Part shown: in pieces, positions 50,404 to 60,772 of the stretch
How positions within the stretch are numbered: the stretch's first letter is position 1
Layout: every line of letters starts with the position of its first letter
From: Bacteroidales bacterium
Lineage (GTDB): Bacteria; Bacteroidota; Bacteroidia; Bacteroidales; GCA-2748055
Length of the DNA: 64,000 nucleotides
Direction of reading: 5' to 3'
NCBI GenBank assembly: GCA_029210585.1
Contig: JARGFP010000015.1
Coordinates: 40,174-104,173 of the forward strand
Program-made: the position numbers and the translations under genes
The notes under the pieces: model-generated
Told to the model about the DNA's origin: nothing
Seen by the model: only the letters and a program-made list of their open reading frames with translations
The model's database searches: none

Positions 50404-53052
50404 TCAGACTGACTTCAACGCTGATATCTGCTCCTCGAGGGTACTGATCCTGGCTTCCGCATCGGCCAGTTTTTTCTTTTCAGCATCCACCACCGAACCA
50501 GGGGCATTATTGACAAACCGTTCGTTGCCAAGCTTTTTCATCACGCTTGTAAGGAACCCCCTGGTATATTCCAGCTCCTTTTCCAGTTTGTCGATCTCTT
50601 CCGCGGTGTCAATAAGCCCTTTCAAGGGAACGTAATACTCCACGTTCTTTACAATGAAAGAGACGGCTCCCTCGATCTTATCCACAGTAACGGTGATACC
50701 GGTCAGGATTCCCGATTTCATGAGCACGGGTTCGAAGCCGGCAGGATAATCACCGTTCGCGTTGTTCCTGACAAACAGTTCCAGGGAATCGTTTTTGCCC
50801 AGGTTCTTGTCCTTGCGGATGCTCCTGACCTGGGTGATGATCTCCTTCACGATCTCGAATTTTTTCAGGAGTTTTTTGTCCGCCTTATGCATTTCAGGCA
50901 GCGGGGCGATCATAATGCTTTCGCCCGGATTCCGTTTTTCAAGGAGTTGCCAGAGTTCCTCGGTAATGAATGGCATGAAGGGATGCAATAATTTAAGTAA
51001 TTTCCCGAAAAATTCCAGGGTGGCATCCAGCGTTGCCCGGTCGATGGGTTGCTGGTAGACCGGCTTGATGATCTCCAGGTACCAGGAAGAGAACTCGTCC
51101 CAGAACAATTTGTAGGTCACCATCAATGCATCGGAGATCCTGTATTTTTCAAACTGGTCGTCGATCTCCTTCAAGGCTTTGTTCAGCCTGGCATCGAACC
51201 ATGCAATGGCCCTTTCTGAAGAAGCAGGTTGCTCCAGCTGGTCGTCCACCTCCCAGGCATTCACCAGGCGGAAGGCATTCCATATCTTATTGCTGAAATT
51301 CCGTCCCTGCTCCGTAAGACTTTCATCGAACAACAGGTCGTTTCCTGCTGGCGAACAGAGCAACATTCCCACGCGTACCCCGTCTGCACTGTATTTCTTC
51401 ATCAACCCGATCGGGTCAGGCGAGTTACCCAGCGATTTCGACATTTTCCTTCGCTGGCTGTCACGTACGATCCCGGTGAGGTAGACATTGCTGAATGGCT
51501 TTTTGTCCCGGTATTCGTACCCCGCTATGATCATCCGGGCCACCCAGAAAAAGAGGATTTCGGGTGCCGTGACCAAATCGTTGGTGGGATAATAATATTG
51601 TATATCTGCGTTTTCCGGGTTCCTGATCCCGTCGAAAACAGAGATGGGCCACAACCAGGAGGAGAACCATGTATCCAGCACATCTTCGTCCTGGCGCAGG
51701 TCGGAAAGGGTAAGGTCCTTGTTGCCGGTCACCTTTTTTGCCTCCTCAAGCGCCTCTTCAGGGGTGAGTGCCACTACATAGTCATTCGGTCCCGGGTTGT
51801 CGCCATAAAAGAATGCCGGGATGCGCTGTCCCCACCACAGCTGCCTGGAAATGCACCAGTCCCTGACATTCTCCATCCAGTGCCGGTAGACATTCTTGAA
51901 CTTTGCGGGCTGTAGTTGCACATCGTCGTTCATAACGTGCTCCAGGGCGGGTTTCGACAGTTCACCCATCTTCAGGAACCACTGCAGCGAAAGCTTGGGT
52001 TCGATCACGGCATCGGTCCGCTCGGAATATCCCACTTTGTTGACATAATCCTGCTGCCTGGACAGGTTGCCGGAATCTTCCAGCATGGGAATGATCTTTT
52101 TACGGGCCTCGAAGCGGTCCTCCCCGATCAATACCTGCGCCGATTCATTCAGGGTACCGTCGGGATTAAAAATATCGATGCTTTCCAGGTTGTGCTTCAA
52201 TCCAAGCTCATAGTCGTTGATATCGTGTGCAGGTGTGATCTTCAGCGCCCCGGTTCCGAATTCCCGGTCGACGTATTCGTCTACAATGATCGGTACAGGC
52301 CTGTTCACCAGCGGCACGATCACACGCTTCCCATGGAACCTGGCGTACCGTTCATCTTCAGGATGCACGCACACGGCGGTATCGCCCAGGATGGTCTCGG
52401 GACGGGTGGTGGCGATGGTGATGTGGTCCTCCTCCCCTTCCACCTGGTAGTCGAGGTAATAGAGTTTCGACTGTACCTCCCTGTACATTACCTCTTCGTC
52501 GGAAACCGCCGTCTGTGCCTGCGGATCCCAGTTCACCATGCGCACGCCGCGGTAGATGTGTCCCTTCTTATACAGGTCGACAAACACCCGGAGTACACTA
52601 TCCGACATGTCGTCGTCCATGGTGAATTTCGTGCGGGTCCAGTCACAACTGGCGCCCAGTTTTTTGAGTTGCTCCAGGATGATGCCACCGTGTTTTTCCT
52701 TCCATTCCCAGGCATGTGCGAGAAATTCATCCCGGGTCAGGTCAGCCTTCTCAATCCCCTGTTCCTTCAGCATATTCACCACCCTCGCCTCCGTGGCGAT
52801 GGAGGCATGGTCGGTACCGGGCACCCAGAGGGCATTCTTTCCCTGCATCCGGGCTCTGCGGATCAGTACATCCTGCAGGGTATTGTTCAGCATGTGTCCC
52901 ATGTGGAGGACGCCGGTAACGTTGGGGGGCGGAATCACGATGCAATAGGGTTCGCGATCGTCGGGTGTGCTTTCGAAAAAACGGTTTTCCAGCCAGTAGG
53001 AATACCATTTCTCTTCCACCTGCGCCGGATCATATTTTGAAGGAATGTTCAT
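50404..53052 (-). CDS. valS: Valyl-tRNA synthetase
   Basis: An 882-residue class Ia aminoacyl-tRNA synthetase charging tRNA-Val. The HIGH-type motif is [13 protein letters not shown] (about residue 45), the KMSKS motif is [14 protein letters not shown] (about 530) and an editing CP1 domain lies between them, with [14 protein letters not shown] and [23 protein letters not shown]. The C-terminal coiled coil ([28 protein letters not shown] and [18 protein letters not shown]) is typical of ValS. I use the ATG at 53052 ([20 protein letters not shown]) because the 18 residues in the longer frame do not match the family. It is transcribed alone, against the neighbouring plus-strand genes. Confidence 0.96.
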   Translation of the reverse strand: MNIPSKYDPAQVEEKWYSYWLENRFFESTPDDREPYCIVIPPPNVTGVLHMGHMLNNTLQDVLIRRARMQGKNALWVPGTDHASIATEARVVNMLKEQGIEKADLTRDEFLAHAWEWKEKHGGIILEQLKKLGASCDWTRTKFTMDDDMSDSVLRVFVDLYKKGHIYRGVRMVNWDPQAQTAVSDEEVMYREVQSKLYYLDYQVEGEEDHITIATTRPETILGDTAVCVHPEDERYARFHGKRVIVPLVNRPVPIIVDEYVDREFGTGALKITPAHDINDYELGLKHNLESIDIFNPDGTLNESAQVLIGEDRFEARKKIIPMLEDSGNLSRQQDYVNKVGYSERTDAVIEPKLSLQWFLKMGELSKPALEHVMNDDVQLQPAKFKNVYRHWMENVRDWCISRQLWWGQRIPAFFYGDNPGPNDYVVALTPEEALEEAKKVTGNKDLTLSDLRQDEDVLDTWFSSWLWPISVFDGIRNPENADIQYYYPTNDLVTAPEILFFWVARMIIAGYEYRDKKPFSNVYLTGIVRDSQRRKMSKSLGNSPDPIGLMKKYSADGVRVGMLLCSPAGNDLLFDESLTEQGRNFSNKIWNAFRLVNAWEVDDQLEQPASSERAIAWFDARLNKALKEIDDQFEKYRISDALMVTYKLFWDEFSSWYLEIIKPVYQQPIDRATLDATLEFFGKLLKLLHPFMPFITEELWQLLEKRNPGESIMIAPLPEMHKADKKLLKKFEIVKEIITQVRSIRKDKNLGKNDSLELFVRNNANGDYPAGFEPVLMKSGILTGITVTVDKIEGAVSFIVKNVEYYVPLKGLIDTAEEIDKLEKELEYTRGFLTSVMKKLGNERFVNNAPGSVVDAEKKKLADAEARISTLEEQISALKSV

Positions 53053-53224
53053 CTTTTTTATTACAGTTGGTTCATTCGTTTGTACATCACTTTCGGGGAT
53101 ACCCATGCATATATCATTTCAGCGGTATTCGTAAGCCCGCTATCCCCGGTACTTTGGTACAGAAAACACCGGGTCGACGGGATCATCAATGCTGAAACGT
53201 CAATAGCTGCGTTATTCCCGACTG

Positions 53225-53232
53225 CAAAAGTA
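53225..53232 (-). promoter_or_regulatory. -7 promoter element of valS (TACTTTTG, minus strand)
   Basis: CAAAAGTA on the plus strand reads TACTTTTGCAGTC on the minus strand. This matches TAnnTTTG and repeats the TTTGCAGTC extension of the tRNA-His and L31 promoters. It lies about 170 bases upstream of the valS start; no -33 element at normal spacing is evident. Confidence 0.4.
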
Positions 53233-53335
53233 GGAAAAATGCACTACACGGAGAAGAACAAAAGTCAGCAATGCCCCGGCAATAATCTCTTTGCAATCCC
53301 CGTTTAATTATTTAAACGGCAACACCCTCACTATC

Positions 53336-54109
53336 ATGATCATTCAACCTGAAAGACACCGTCTGATCCGTACATTTTTCCTTCCACTCGCATTTTTTGC
53401 CTGCGGATTACTTGTCACTACAGACCTGGAAGCACAGCGCTCTACCTATCTCAGCGGAAGGGTCGGTATCTATTCAACATTCATTCCTGAAGTGCGTACA
53501 CCATTTTCCATCCGTGACGGCGGGGTAGAGGACGGAGGATCGTACAATGTTTCCCTGCGGCAAGAGATGGGGAAATACTTTAGCCTGGAACTGGGGTACA
53601 CTGCCTGCTACTTTGATCCCCATGTGCAGGTTGAAGAAAGACCTCCTATAGATGGCGGGTATTTCGAGTCAGACAGGTTCACCCTGAAAACCAACTTTGA
53701 TGTGAGTGTATATAAGGACCGTATCGCTGCCTACGGGACTTTCGGGTATATTTTCAGCATTGAAGATGCAGGCGGGATATCGGCCGTTGGACTATGCAAT
53801 CCATCGAATGTGCTGGTTGAATATTCCCATTTACCGGGGATCAGGAACGAATCGTTTCTGACTACCGGCGCAGGGGTACGTTTCCGGCTTGTGCATGAAT
53901 TGCTGTTCGAGATGGAACTGGGATATGCCACCTCGTTTCAGGAGATGTACAGCCTCACGGTATCCTATGAGGATCCCGGCGGGATTGCCCGCACACATGT
54001 GATCGAAGAAGGAAAAGACCATTTTTATTTCACATTTGGATTCTCCTATCCCCTGCAGCCCGTCTTCCGTGCCATGGGTAAAGGGGTAGACTTTTTGCTG
54101 GCACTCTGA
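53336..54109 (+). CDS. Probable outer-membrane beta-barrel protein
   Basis: From the ATG at 53336 the protein is 257 residues, starting MIIQPERHRLIRTFFLPLAFFACGLL, a signal peptide ending near LEAQR. The mature part alternates polar and hydrophobic residues in strands such as SLELGYTACYFDP, FDVSVYKDRIAAYGTFGYIF, GVRFRLVHELLFEMELGYATSFQEM and DHFYFTFGFSYPL, the pattern of a small outer-membrane barrel (OmpW/OMP_b-brl type). No specific family or function could be assigned. The gene stands alone between valS and the TetR-efflux operon. Confidence 0.7.
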   Translation: MIIQPERHRLIRTFFLPLAFFACGLLVTTDLEAQRSTYLSGRVGIYSTFIPEVRTPFSIRDGGVEDGGSYNVSLRQEMGKYFSLELGYTACYFDPHVQVEERPPIDGGYFESDRFTLKTNFDVSVYKDRIAAYGTFGYIFSIEDAGGISAVGLCNPSNVLVEYSHLPGIRNESFLTTGAGVRFRLVHELLFEMELGYATSFQEMYSLTVSYEDPGGIARTHVIEEGKDHFYFTFGFSYPLQPVFRAMGKGVDFLLAL

Positions 54110-54313
54110 TATCCTTTTTTGCTGCACCCTGGGTATGGTGATGTACATTGTGCGGGTACGCAAAATTCCCCATCTGCTGGACCCCGGTTCTGCAGAAGTA
54201 CTTTGCGCCGGCACGTTGATTTCCTATCGGCTCCTATTTAAATATATATATTTAATTTTACAGTTTACCTGCCCATTTCTACCGTTCGCCGATTTTCAGC
54301 AAAATTTAATGCA

Positions 54314-54341
54314 GAAAACTATAAAAACCGAAATAGTTTTC
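54314..54341. promoter_or_regulatory. Perfect 9-bp inverted repeat, candidate TetR operator
   Basis: GAAAACTAT, a 10-base spacer and ATAGTTTTC form a perfect palindrome 28 bases upstream of the TetR-family gene that heads the efflux operon. TetR proteins bind such palindromes to repress their own operon, so this is the leading operator candidate. Confidence 0.5.
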
Positions 54342-54369
54342 ATATTATTGCGCCGAATTTCAACGATAA

Positions 54370-54978
54370 ATGGAAATAAAAGAGCGGATCATCACGCAGG
54401 CAGGTTTGTTGTTTGCCCGGTATGGTATCAAAAGCATCACCATGGATACCCTGGCGGATGATATGGGAATTTCCAAGCGCACCATCTATGAGAACTTCAA
54501 AGACAAGGACACATTGCTCCTGGAAGTGATCACCTTTTTCAAGGCGCGGCAACTGGAACAGGCCAATGAAATTCTCAGCCAGTCGGAAAACGTAATCGTG
54601 GCCATGTTCCGCCTGCTGGAGGAAATGATCAATACCATGAAACAGCTGAACCCGCTCTTCTTCCAGGATGCAAAAAAATACCATTCAGGGATCTTTGCAA
54701 AGTTGCAGGAAAAGGGAGATCTCAGGGACCACTCGGTTACCAGGAAGATTCTTTCGGAGGGGATCGCCCAGGGAATCTTCAGGAAGGAGCACAACCTGGA
54801 AATCGTCAACCTCACACTGCATGAGTTATTTAACCTGTTCAGTCCCGGCAGCATCCTCACAACAGAAGGATACCACCGGGGGGAACTATTCAACAACATT
54901 ATCATTCCTTACCTGAGAGGCCTGGCCACAAGTAAGGGTATCAGGCTCATCGACAAACAGGGAGCATTTAAGTATTAA
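54370..54978 (+). CDS. TetR/AcrR family transcriptional regulator
   Basis: A 202-residue regulator. The N-terminal helix-turn-helix reads RIITQAGLLFARYGIKSITMDTLADDMGISKRTIYENFKDKDTLLLEVI (about residues 6-54), the standard TetR DNA-binding domain. The C-terminal helical ligand-binding domain (about 60-202) is divergent, as is normal for the family. It heads the operon TetR-TolC-adaptor-RND, starting 18 bases before the TolC-like gene, and most likely represses the operon until a drug, bile salt or metabolite binds. A palindrome at 54314-54341 is the probable operator. Confidence 0.93.
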   Translation: MEIKERIITQAGLLFARYGIKSITMDTLADDMGISKRTIYENFKDKDTLLLEVITFFKARQLEQANEILSQSENVIVAMFRLLEEMINTMKQLNPLFFQDAKKYHSGIFAKLQEKGDLRDHSVTRKILSEGIAQGIFRKEHNLEIVNLTLHELFNLFSPGSILTTEGYHRGELFNNIIIPYLRGLATSKGIRLIDKQGAFKY

Positions 54979-54996
54979 ACAGAAAAAACAGCGCAC

Positions 54997-56451
54997 ATGA
55001 GAAAGATATTTTTAGCAATTGCAGCAACTATATTCATCACCTCTGCAGTATCTGGTCAGGACACCGGAACGCAAAAGGAATTCGGCCTGCAGGAAGCAGT
55101 GGATTATGCTCTTCAGCACAACAAGGACCTTAAAAATGCCAGGCAGGAGCTCACCAGAACGGAACGCAGTATCTGGGAGGCGATCAGTCAGGGACTGCCA
55201 CAGGCGAATCTGCTGGTGGACTACATGACCTATTTTAACTATGAACTGGCATTTGAGTTCGGCAGCCCGGAGGATGTAAATATTACGCCAGACATGATCA
55301 ACACGGCCATTTCAAATACACTGGACATGCCGCAGTATTCCATGGTTACCCCGCAGGACCTCAACATTTATTTTGCGGGAAGTGAAGTAGACCGCCAGAT
55401 CCAGGGAATGCTGCCCCCTTCCACGATCCTGATGTCGGACCAGTTGACGGCCAAGATGCAGGTCTCACAGCTGGTGTTCAGCGGACAGTACATCGTAGGC
55501 ATACAAACAGCCAAACTCGGAAAGATCATTGCTGCACAGGCACTTGACAACAGCGAAGTTACCACCAAGGAATCGGTGATCAATGCCTATTACCTGGTGC
55601 TGATCTCGGAACGTTCGCTCGGCTTCGTGGATCAGAACCTTGAAAACCTGGAGAAAATTTTCAGCCAGACGAAAAAGATGGTGGAAGCAGGGATGGCGGA
55701 AAAACTGGATGCCGACCAGTTCCAGATCACTGTCAACCAGCTCGAAAACACCAAAAAGATGATGGAGCGTAACCTGGAGCTGAACTACAACATGCTCAGG
55801 TTCACACTGGGACTGCCGGCAGGTGCTAAACTGACGCTTACAGATCACCTGGACGACCTGTTCACTGAGATGGAGTCGGTCAACCTGCTGATGGAAACAT
55901 TCAATCCTGAAGAAAACATCACCTACCAGATACTGGAATCACAGGCGGAGATCAACAAGAAACTGTGGGACATGGAAAAATGGAATTACGGTCCAAGCCT
56001 CGCAGCGTTCTATAACTACAATTTCAAGATCCTCACCACCGGGTTTGACATGACGCCCACACATTTGCTGGGATTTTCCCTCAATGTCCCCATTTTTTCA
56101 AGTGGACTGAGAGATGCCCGGGTGGACCAGGCGCGTATTGAGTACGAGATCGCTGACAGGAACGCTGAGATCCTTGGCGACCAGCTGGAACTGCAAAACC
56201 GCCAGCTGAAGTATAACCTGCAGAGCAGCCTGGAAAATTACGCCACCCAGAAAGAAAATGTGGAAGTCGCCCGCAGTATCCTGGAAAACTACCAGCGCAA
56301 ATATGAACAGGGCATGGCCTCCAGCATGGATGTTACCCAATCCAACAGCAATTACCTGGATGCCCAGAGCTCTTACCTGAACGCGATGTTCGAGGTGATG
56401 AGTGCCCGCATACAACTCGAAAAATTAATAAACAACCTAAGTACACTATAA
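54997..56451 (+). CDS. TolC family outer membrane efflux protein
   Basis: A 484-residue outer-membrane factor. A signal peptide (MRKIFLAIAATIFITSAVSGQ) is followed by two TolC-type repeats with long helices (LQEAVDYALQHNKDLKNARQELTRTERS, AGMAEKLDADQFQITVNQLENTKKMMERNLELNYNML, ENYQRKYEQGMASSMDVTQSNSNYLDAQSSYLNAMFEVMSARI). It is the outer-membrane duct of the RND efflux complex encoded by the next two genes, and starts 18 bases after the TetR gene. Compare with the unrelated TolC-like gene at 22642-24153, which belongs to the ABC-type operon. Confidence 0.92.
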   Translation: MRKIFLAIAATIFITSAVSGQDTGTQKEFGLQEAVDYALQHNKDLKNARQELTRTERSIWEAISQGLPQANLLVDYMTYFNYELAFEFGSPEDVNITPDMINTAISNTLDMPQYSMVTPQDLNIYFAGSEVDRQIQGMLPPSTILMSDQLTAKMQVSQLVFSGQYIVGIQTAKLGKIIAAQALDNSEVTTKESVINAYYLVLISERSLGFVDQNLENLEKIFSQTKKMVEAGMAEKLDADQFQITVNQLENTKKMMERNLELNYNMLRFTLGLPAGAKLTLTDHLDDLFTEMESVNLLMETFNPEENITYQILESQAEINKKLWDMEKWNYGPSLAAFYNYNFKILTTGFDMTPTHLLGFSLNVPIFSSGLRDARVDQARIEYEIADRNAEILGDQLELQNRQLKYNLQSSLENYATQKENVEVARSILENYQRKYEQGMASSMDVTQSNSNYLDAQSSYLNAMFEVMSARIQLEKLINNLSTL

Positions 56452-56462
56452 ATTTATCTGAA

Positions 56463-57530
56463 ATGAAAAAAGGAATCATATACACGCTGTCCGCCATCGC
56501 ATTATTCAGCATGTTTTCATGCGGAGAAAAACCTTCGGGAACAGAAAGTACAGATGTTGCTGCTGCTGAAACGGCAGAAACTGTCGTGCACCCTGTGAAG
56601 GTAATGCCCATCGAAAAAACGGTCATCAAGCGAACCATCAATACCACCGCTTCACTGGTTGCCGAGGAAGAAACCTACCTGGCACCTTCGATTCCGGGAA
56701 AAATACGCACCATTGATGTGGAGGTGGATGACCGTGTCAGGAAAGGACAGGTCCTGGTTGAAATGGACAAATCCCAGCTGTTGCAAGCAAAGCTTCAGTA
56801 TGAAAACCTGAAGAAGGACCTTGCACGGATGGACACGCTCCTGAAATTCGGTTCCGTAACCCAGCAGTCATATGACCAGATGCGTACACAACTGGAGGTG
56901 ACGGAATCAACACTGGAGAATCTACAGGAAAACACCGCGTTAAAGGCGCCATATAACGGGATTGTAACCGGCAAATATTACAACGACAGGGAGATCTATG
57001 CCGGCGCCCCCAATACCCAGGCCGGCAAGGCCGCCATCGTGAGCCTGGTGAAGATGGATGTCCTGAAAGTATTTATCAATTTGTCTGAAAGGTATCTGCC
57101 ACTTGTGAAAGAGGGACAGACAGCCACCGTGAAGACAGAAGTATACGGGGGAGAAACCTTCACGGCAACCGTATACAAGATCCATCCCACGATTAACCCG
57201 GCAACCCGGACATTCACCGTGGAACTGAGCATGTCGAACGCCGATTACAGGCTGCGCCCGGGGATGTACAGTGCCGTGGCACTGGAACTCGGCGACCGGG
57301 AAGCATTGCTGGTGCCCTCACTTGCAGTGATCAAACAGACCGGGACCAATACCAGGTATATTTTTATGCATGAAAACGGGAAGGCTGTAAGGAAAACGGT
57401 ACAGCTTGGAGAAAGAATTGACGACAAGCTGGAGCTGATTCCCAACGGCATCAAGGGAGGCGAAGAACTGATCTATGCCGGTCACCTGAACCTGATGGAC
57501 GGGGATGCAGTGAATGTAATTTCTGAATAA
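56463..57530 (+). CDS. RND efflux periplasmic adaptor subunit (lipoprotein)
   Basis: A 355-residue membrane-fusion protein. An N-terminal lipoprotein signal (ALFSMFSC, lipid Cys near residue 19) replaces a transmembrane anchor. The barrel-sandwich/lipoyl domain (VDDRVRKGQVLVEMDKSQLLQAKLQYENLKKDLARMDTLLKFGSVTQQSYDQMRTQLEVTESTLENLQENTALKAPYNGIVT, residues ~80-155) and the C-terminal beta-barrel and membrane-proximal domains follow. It connects the RND pump to the TolC-like channel. It starts 12 bases after the TolC gene and ends 18 bases before the RND gene. Confidence 0.92.
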   Translation: MKKGIIYTLSAIALFSMFSCGEKPSGTESTDVAAAETAETVVHPVKVMPIEKTVIKRTINTTASLVAEEETYLAPSIPGKIRTIDVEVDDRVRKGQVLVEMDKSQLLQAKLQYENLKKDLARMDTLLKFGSVTQQSYDQMRTQLEVTESTLENLQENTALKAPYNGIVTGKYYNDREIYAGAPNTQAGKAAIVSLVKMDVLKVFINLSERYLPLVKEGQTATVKTEVYGGETFTATVYKIHPTINPATRTFTVELSMSNADYRLRPGMYSAVALELGDREALLVPSLAVIKQTGTNTRYIFMHENGKAVRKTVQLGERIDDKLELIPNGIKGGEELIYAGHLNLMDGDAVNVISE

Positions 57531-57548
57531 CAGTTAAAGAAATCAACT

Positions 57549-60500
57549 ATGAGTATATATGGAAGTGCTGTAAGAAAACCGATTACCACGATCATGATTT
57601 TTATCGCGGTAGTCGTCTTCGGGGGGTATTCCCTCAAACAGCTGGCGATTGATTTTTATCCTGAACTGGACTTCCCCGCAATATCGGTGATGACCATGTA
57701 TGAAGGGGCCAGTGCCTCTGACGTGGAAACAAATGTAACCGATCTTATCGAGGGAAACCTGAACACCGTCAGCGACCTGAAAGAGATCACCTCGGTTTCG
57801 AGGGATGGAATGTCCATCGTGGTGCTCGAATTTGAATTCGGGAAGAACCTCGACGAGGCCACAAATGAAATCCGTGATGCGTTGAATTTCATCGAGCCGT
57901 TCCTGGCCGATGAAGTCACCAAACCCGCAATCTTCAAATTCAATTCATCGCTGATGCCGATCCTCTTCTATGCAGTCACTGCAGAAGAAAGCTATGCAGC
58001 ACTGGACCAGATCATTGATGAAAAGATCATCAACCCACTCAACAGGATCGAAGGCGTGGGCTCCGTCGGAATCGGCGGTGCCCCGGGCCGGGAAATCCAG
58101 ATCGACATTGACCCGCGGAAAATGGAAGGATACAACCTTACCGTTGAAATGGTTTCCGGGGTGCTGAACGCGGAGAACATGAACCTTCCTGCCGGCAATA
58201 TTGAAATGGGAATGATGGATTACCCGATCCGGATCCAGGGCGAATTCCAGTCAAGCGACGAAATCAGGAACATCGTACTTGCCAATTATATGGGACAGCC
58301 CATTTACCTCAGGGATATTGCAACCATCAAAGATACGATCAGGGACATGACCTATCATGAAACCATCAACGGCAAGGATGGTGTAAGGGTAGTCATTCAA
58401 AAACAATCGGGTGCAAATACCGTGAAGATCTCCGAGGAGATCAAGAAAATCATGCCGGAGCTGATCGCATCGCTCCCCGATGATGTGGAACTGTCGCTCT
58501 TCTTTGATTCTTCGGAATACATAAGGGGATCGATCAATAACCTCTCCAGGTCGCTCATGTTTGCAGGCATTTTCGTGATTCTCGTGGTGCTGTTTTTCCT
58601 GGGAAGATGGCGGGCCACATTCATTGTCATCCTGACCATCCCCATCTCATTGATCGTCGCATTTATATACCTGTTTGTAACAGACAATTCGATCAACATT
58701 ATTTCACTCTCCTCGCTGTCCATTGCCATCGGGATGGTGGTGGATGATGCCATCGTGGTCCTGGAAAACATCACCAAACACGTGGAAAGGGGAAGCAGGC
58801 CCAGGGAAGCGGCTATTTATGCCACGAACGAAGTATGGCTCGCTGTGATCGTCACAACACTCACCGTGCTCGCAGTATTCCTGCCCCTGACCATGACCCC
58901 GGGACTGGTGGGAATGATGTTCAAGCAACTTGGATTTGTTGTCTCCATTACCATCACTACTTCAACCATTGCAGCCATTACGCTCACCCCGATGCTTTCC
59001 TCCAAGCTGCTGAAGCTGAGAGACAAGGCAAAGAAAAGGAGGAAACTCAGCTACGCGAATACGATTGAAAAGCTGCTCGATCAGCTGAATGATTTCTATG
59101 CACGGACATTGACCGCTGCACTTAAAATCAGGATTCCGATCCTGGTCGGTGCTTTCGTAATCTTTGTATTGTCACTGATGCTTGTTGCACAGATCGGCTT
59201 TGTCAACTTCCCGGAGGCAGACGAGGGTCAGTTTGGCGTGACCGTCGAGCTTGCCACCGGTACCCGGGTGGATGAAGCCAACAAGGTGGCCGATAAGGTG
59301 ACGGTATTCCTGGAGGAGAATTACCCTGAAATCGAACTGCTGAGTACATCCTCAGGTGCCGATGACCAGGGCGGGTTTACCTCACTGTTTGCTGAAACCG
59401 GGAACCACATTATCAATGTTTCTGCGATCCTGGTAAACCAGCTCGAGCGGGAAAAGGATGTCTGGCAGATATCCGAGGAGATCAGGGAATACCTGGCAAC
59501 CATCCCGGAAATCGTCTCCTATACTGTCACACCAAACGGGGGCAGCATGGGAGGTGCCATGATGGGCAACCAGATTGACGTGGAAATATACGGGTATGAC
59601 TTTTCGCAAACAACCCTGCTTGCCAACCAGTTGGTCGACAGCCTGGAAACCCTTACGGGGGCTACGAACATCACCATGAGCCGGGATCCTTCCAAACCGG
59701 AGTTGCAAATCAAACCCAACAGGGAGAAACTGGCACTGCATGGCCTGAATACCTTTACGCTGGCGAACGCCATCAGGAACAGGATCGAAGGACCATTCAT
59801 GCGCAAGTACCGGGAGGATGGAAACGAATACGATATCGTCATCAGGTTCGATGAAGACGACCGCAATTCTATCACGGATATCGAGAATATCCTGGTTACC
59901 AACCAGCAGGGGGAGTCGGTCCGTGTGAAGGAAATTGCCGACGTGGTGGAGTATTGGGTACCACCGAATATTGAGCACAAACGTAGACAACGTATTATCA
60001 CGGTAAGTGTGACACCATACATGATTCCGCTGAACAAACTGTCAGCAAGGATCGACCAGGTGATCAAACATTTTGAAATACCTGATGGTGTATATGTTGA
60101 ATCCGGTGGTGCTGCCGAGGATTTTGCCGAAAACATGGCCGACCTGCAACTCCTGTTCCTTTTGGTCGTCATCCTGGTATATATTGTAATGGCATCTCAG
60201 TTTGAATCACTGTTAATGCCATTCATCATCATGTTCTCCATTCCGTTCGCATTCACCGGGGTGATACTTGCCCACTATTTTACCGGTACGGTCCTGAGCA
60301 TGATCTCGCTGATCGGGGGTGTGATGCTGGTGGGGATCGTGGTGAAAAATGCCATTGTACTGGTGGATTACATCAACCTTATGAGAGACAGGGGATTTGC
60401 CCTCACCGAAGCCATCGTTGAATCAGGCAGATCCAGGTTGCGGCCGGTGCTGATGACATCCGTCACGACGATTTTGGGTATGCTGCCGCTGGCCCTCAGC

Positions 60501-60677
60501 AAAGGCGATGGATCGGAGATCTGGAGCCCCATGGGGATATCGGTGATCGGCGGATTGATCTTCTCGACCTTTATCACGCTTGTGCTTGTTCCGGTGGTGT
60601 ACCACTTGTTCATCCGCAAGAAAGGAAAGCGAAAGCAATCGGTTGATTATGGGTTCATGAATGGAGCAACAGAATAA
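57549..60677 (+). CDS. RND family efflux transporter permease (HAE1/hydrophobe type)
   Basis: A 1042-residue inner-membrane proton/drug antiporter with the RND layout: one helix, a large periplasmic loop, six helices, a second periplasmic loop and five to six helices. The proton-relay aspartate pair is seen in SLSSLSIAIGMVVDDAIVVLENI in the fourth helix. The mid-protein FNFPEADEGQFGVTVELATGTRVDEANKV start of the second half and MLVGIVVKNAIVLVDYINLM are typical of the hydrophobe/amphiphile class. The likely role is pumping drugs, bile salts or lipophilic metabolites out of the cell. The last gene of the operon is followed by a hairpin and a PII-like gene. Confidence 0.95.
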   Translation: MSIYGSAVRKPITTIMIFIAVVVFGGYSLKQLAIDFYPELDFPAISVMTMYEGASASDVETNVTDLIEGNLNTVSDLKEITSVSRDGMSIVVLEFEFGKNLDEATNEIRDALNFIEPFLADEVTKPAIFKFNSSLMPILFYAVTAEESYAALDQIIDEKIINPLNRIEGVGSVGIGGAPGREIQIDIDPRKMEGYNLTVEMVSGVLNAENMNLPAGNIEMGMMDYPIRIQGEFQSSDEIRNIVLANYMGQPIYLRDIATIKDTIRDMTYHETINGKDGVRVVIQKQSGANTVKISEEIKKIMPELIASLPDDVELSLFFDSSEYIRGSINNLSRSLMFAGIFVILVVLFFLGRWRATFIVILTIPISLIVAFIYLFVTDNSINIISLSSLSIAIGMVVDDAIVVLENITKHVERGSRPREAAIYATNEVWLAVIVTTLTVLAVFLPLTMTPGLVGMMFKQLGFVVSITITTSTIAAITLTPMLSSKLLKLRDKAKKRRKLSYANTIEKLLDQLNDFYARTLTAALKIRIPILVGAFVIFVLSLMLVAQIGFVNFPEADEGQFGVTVELATGTRVDEANKVADKVTVFLEENYPEIELLSTSSGADDQGGFTSLFAETGNHIINVSAILVNQLEREKDVWQISEEIREYLATIPEIVSYTVTPNGGSMGGAMMGNQIDVEIYGYDFSQTTLLANQLVDSLETLTGATNITMSRDPSKPELQIKPNREKLALHGLNTFTLANAIRNRIEGPFMRKYREDGNEYDIVIRFDEDDRNSITDIENILVTNQQGESVRVKEIADVVEYWVPPNIEHKRRQRIITVSVTPYMIPLNKLSARIDQVIKHFEIPDGVYVESGGAAEDFAENMADLQLLFLLVVILVYIVMASQFESLLMPFIIMFSIPFAFTGVILAHYFTGTVLSMISLIGGVMLVGIVVKNAIVLVDYINLMRDRGFALTEAIVESGRSRLRPVLMTSVTTILGMLPLALSKGDGSEIWSPMGISVIGGLIFSTFITLVLVPVVYHLFIRKKGKRKQSVDYGFMNGATE

Positions 60678-60706
60678 GGGGAGCAACAGTAGTAATGAAA
60701 AAAGAA

Positions 60707-60738
60707 CCTGAACGGAACGGGGCACTGTTCCGTTCAGG
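60707..60738 (+). other. 12-bp perfect inverted repeat hairpin between the RND and PG0541-type genes
   Basis: CCTGAACGGAAC and GTTCCGTTCAGG pair perfectly over 12 bp around an 8-base loop, 29 bases after the RND stop and 34 bases before the next start codon. No T-tract follows, so it is not a classic intrinsic terminator. It may stabilise the upstream mRNA, set relative expression of the two genes, or be a protein site. Confidence 0.6.
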
Positions 60739-60772
60739 AATTGGTTCTGAATAACCGCACAAACAATTAAAT

